Shown piece by piece: positions 62,329 through 64,000 of a DNA stretch of 64,000 bases. The translations under genes and the position numbers were made by a program. The stretch's first letter is position 1; each line of letters opens with the position of its first letter. The notes under the pieces are model-generated. The model made no database searches. It was given only the letters and a program-made list of their open reading frames with translations, and was not told the origin of the DNA. Source of the stretch: Stutzerimonas kunmingensis (GTDB lineage: Bacteria > Pseudomonadota > Gammaproteobacteria > Pseudomonadales > Pseudomonadaceae); assembly GCF_002929225.1 (NCBI RefSeq), contig NZ_PISM01000020.1, forward strand, positions 186,001-250,000, read 5' to 3'.

Positions 62329-62898
62329 ATGCGGCAGCGCGCCCGCGCCTTCACGCTGATCGAACTGCTGGTGGTGATCGTCCTGCTGGGCATTCTGGTC
62401 AGCGTGGCGGTGCTCAGCGTCGGCGGTTCGAGCACCTCGCGCGAGCTGCGTGACGAGGCGCGGCGACTGGCTGCGCTGATCGGCGTGCTCAGCGACGAGG
62501 CGGTACTCGACAGTCGCGAATACGGCCTGCTGGTCAACAGCGAGGGCTATCGCGTACTGCGTTACGACGAGGCAGCCACGCGCTGGCTGGAAGTCGAGCG
62601 ACGCAAGGTGCACAAGGTGCCGGAGTGGATGCGCCTGGATCTGGAACTGGACGGCACGCCGCTGGAGCTGGTTGCGCCGACGCAACGCGAGGACGACCGC
62701 GCCGGGCTGTCGCGCGAAGGCAAGCGAACCGAACGTCGTGCGCCGCGGCTGGAGCCGCAGTTGCTGATTCTTTCCAGCGGCGAGCTGTCGCCGTTCAGCC
62801 TGCGCCTGTCCGAACGTAAGCCGCGCGGCGGTGGCTGGCTGGTCACCAGCGACGGCTTCCGTCTGCCTGAGGCAAAAGTCATCGAGGACAGGCGATGA
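62329..62898 (+). CDS. gspH: minor pseudopilin GspH
   Basis: 189 residues. MRQRARAFTLIELLVVIVLL gives the prepilin motif A/FTLIEL, with Ala rather than Gly before the cleavage site. The C-terminal region GLLVNSEGYRVLRYDEAATR matches GspH. Overlaps gspI by ATGA. Confidence 0.9.
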   Translation: MRQRARAFTLIELLVVIVLLGILVSVAVLSVGGSSTSRELRDEARRLAALIGVLSDEAVLDSREYGLLVNSEGYRVLRYDEAATRWLEVERRKVHKVPEWMRLDLELDGTPLELVAPTQREDDRAGLSREGKRTERRAPRLEPQLLILSSGELSPFSLRLSERKPRGGGWLVTSDGFRLPEAKVIEDRR

Positions 62899-63314
62899 GC
62901 AGGCGCCTGGCCAGGGCCGGCCGCGGTTTCACCCTGCTGGAAGTGCTGGTGGCACTGGCGATCTTCGCCAGCGTGTCGGCCGTGGTGCTCACTGCGGCCG
63001 GGCGTAGCCTGACCAACGCCGGGCGGCTGGAGGAACTGACCCTGGCCGGCTGGATCGCCGACAACCGCATCAGCGAACTGCAGTTGCAGCAGACCCCGCC
63101 TGCCATCGGCCGCGAAACCCAGGCGCTGGAATACGGCGGCCGCCAGTGGCAGACCCTCAGCGAAATCGAGGCCAGCGCCGATCCAGGCCTGCTGCGGGTG
63201 ACCGTCTGGGTTGCGCTGCAGACATCGCGTGGCCGCAGCGATCCGGTACCCGAGCGCGCGGTCACCAGCCTCACCGGATTCATCGGTGTCGGCCCGGGAG
63301 CCGCGCGCCAATGA
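62895..63314 (+). CDS. gspI: minor pseudopilin GspI
   Basis: 139 residues. Prepilin site G/FTLLEVLVALAIFASVSAVV, then TLAGWIADNRISELQL, the GspI hallmark (WIAxNRLxEL). Overlaps gspH and gspJ by ATGA. Confidence 0.94.
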   Translation: MSRRLARAGRGFTLLEVLVALAIFASVSAVVLTAAGRSLTNAGRLEELTLAGWIADNRISELQLQQTPPAIGRETQALEYGGRQWQTLSEIEASADPGLLRVTVWVALQTSRGRSDPVPERAVTSLTGFIGVGPGAARQ

Positions 63315-64000
63315 ATGCTCACGCGCGCACCAGCGTCGGTTTCACCCTGCTCGAGCTGTTGATTGCCATCGCCCTGTTCGCGCTGCTTGGCCTCGGCACC
63401 TATCGCATGCTCGAAGCGGTGCTGCAAAGCGATGAGGCGGTGCGTGCCCAGGAGCTGCAGCTGCGCGAGCTGAGCCGCGCGGTGTGGGCCTTCGAGCGTG
63501 ACCTGCAGCAGGTGATCGGGCGGCCGATCCGTGATGAGTTCGGCGACGAGCGCAATGCCTTCATCGGTCAGCTCGATGGCGAAGACGGCGCGCCGGTGCT
63601 GGAGCTGACCCGTGCCGGCTGGCGCAATCCCACCGGGCTGCGTCGCGCCAATCTGCAGCGGGTGCGCTGGCGCCTGGCTGGCGACACGCTCGAGCGCGTC
63701 TACTGGGTGGTGCTGGACCGTGACCTCGACAGCGAGCCGCGCGTGCAGCGGGTACTGGAAGACGTGCAGGGCCTGCAGTTGCGCTACCTGGACGAGGAGG
63801 CGGTGTGGCACGAGGAGTGGCCGCCGTTCGATTTCGGCCGCGGTAGCCCGGAGAATGCCGCCGAGCGCCTGCCAATCGCCCTGGAATTGAATATCGAGCA
63901 CGCCCGCTACGGCCGTATCACTCGTCTGCTGCGCCTGCCCGATGCTGTCGAGCAGGCGACGCAGCAGGCACTGCCCGGCTCCGAAGGCGTGCCCGAGCCG
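63311..64000 (+). CDS. gspJ: minor pseudopilin GspJ (cut by right edge)
   Basis: 230 residues seen; open to the end of the window. Prepilin site G/FTLLELLIAIALFALLGLGT, then RELSRAVWAFERDLQQVIGR and LQRVRWRLAGDTLERVYWVV, typical of GspJ/XcpW. With GspI and GspK it forms the pseudopilus tip. Confidence 0.94.
   Translation, partial: MNAHARTSVGFTLLELLIAIALFALLGLGTYRMLEAVLQSDEAVRAQELQLRELSRAVWAFERDLQQVIGRPIRDEFGDERNAFIGQLDGEDGAPVLELTRAGWRNPTGLRRANLQRVRWRLAGDTLERVYWVVLDRDLDSEPRVQRVLEDVQGLQLRYLDEEAVWHEEWPPFDFGRGSPENAAERLPIALELNIEHARYGRITRLLRLPDAVEQATQQALPGSEGVPEP

Noticed and set aside
1-64000. CRISPR arrays or rRNA genes
   Set aside because: No regularly spaced direct repeats and no rRNA-like sequence seen.

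Overview
The window looks like a chromosomal segment of a high-GC pseudomonad, most likely the Pseudomonas stutzeri group (Stutzerimonas). Reasons: the class II ribonucleotide reductase is split into nrdJa/nrdJb, an ErsA-like sRNA with a sigma22-type promoter follows polA, there are Pseudomonas-restricted families (DUF2388, DUF3077, DUF2782), an xcp-type type II secretion operon, and tssK/tssJ/tagH genes. This assignment is inference from gene content, not a database search.

Layout. 1-2279: distal part of a type VI secretion (T6SS) core operon on the minus strand (small lipoprotein, tagH, tssJ, tssK, running off the left edge). 2628-12420: a roughly 9.8-kb integrated element at the 3' end of tRNA-Arg(CCG). 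It carries a P4-type integrase, an AlpA regulator, a second small HTH protein, several small conserved proteins, a TOPRIM-DUF927 primase/helicase, an HK97-type prohead protease and a major capsid protein, all on the minus strand and mostly chained by ATGA overlaps. No terminase, portal or tail gene is present. It looks like a P4-like phage satellite that brings its own capsid. An exact 36-bp inverted repeat lies near the two ends of its gene block, inside dense clusters of GAACAC/GTGTTC words that resemble a bipartite iteron origin. This is the most interesting part of the window.

12666-16964: cytochrome b561-like and cytochrome c' genes (convergent), gabD-like dehydrogenase, and a receiver-HDOD signalling protein. 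17199-27759: a beta-oxidation cluster resembling pim (dicarboxylate/pimeloyl-CoA) genes: fused enoyl-CoA hydratase/3-hydroxyacyl-CoA dehydrogenase, paired acyl-CoA dehydrogenases, MFS transporter, hydrolase, TetR and IclR regulators, acyl-CoA ligase. A shared 16-bp motif upstream of three of its transcription units suggests one regulator, plausibly the IclR protein.

28053-40889: housekeeping genes: rpmB-rpmG, nrdJa-nrdJb, a DMT exporter, ppnN, a ynbA/acyltransferase/ynbB-like phospholipid operon, thrB, a DUF2782 protein and polA, followed by the ErsA-like sRNA. 41416-49239: an orphan T6SS island (hcp, vgrG, DUF4123 adaptor, MIX/VasX-like pore-forming effector, DUF6708-like membrane immunity protein) with a near-consensus sigma54 promoter ahead of hcp. 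It may be fired by the T6SS whose core genes start the window.

49410-58477: a DUF4105 protein with a zinc-protease-like motif, three tandem DUF2388 proteins, a DUF1127 protein, an AraC regulator divergent from a bile-acid/sodium symporter-family transporter, mdaB, and the pntAA-pntAB-pntB transhydrogenase operon. 59000-64000: type II secretion genes gspE-F-G-H-I-J, the last cut by the right edge.
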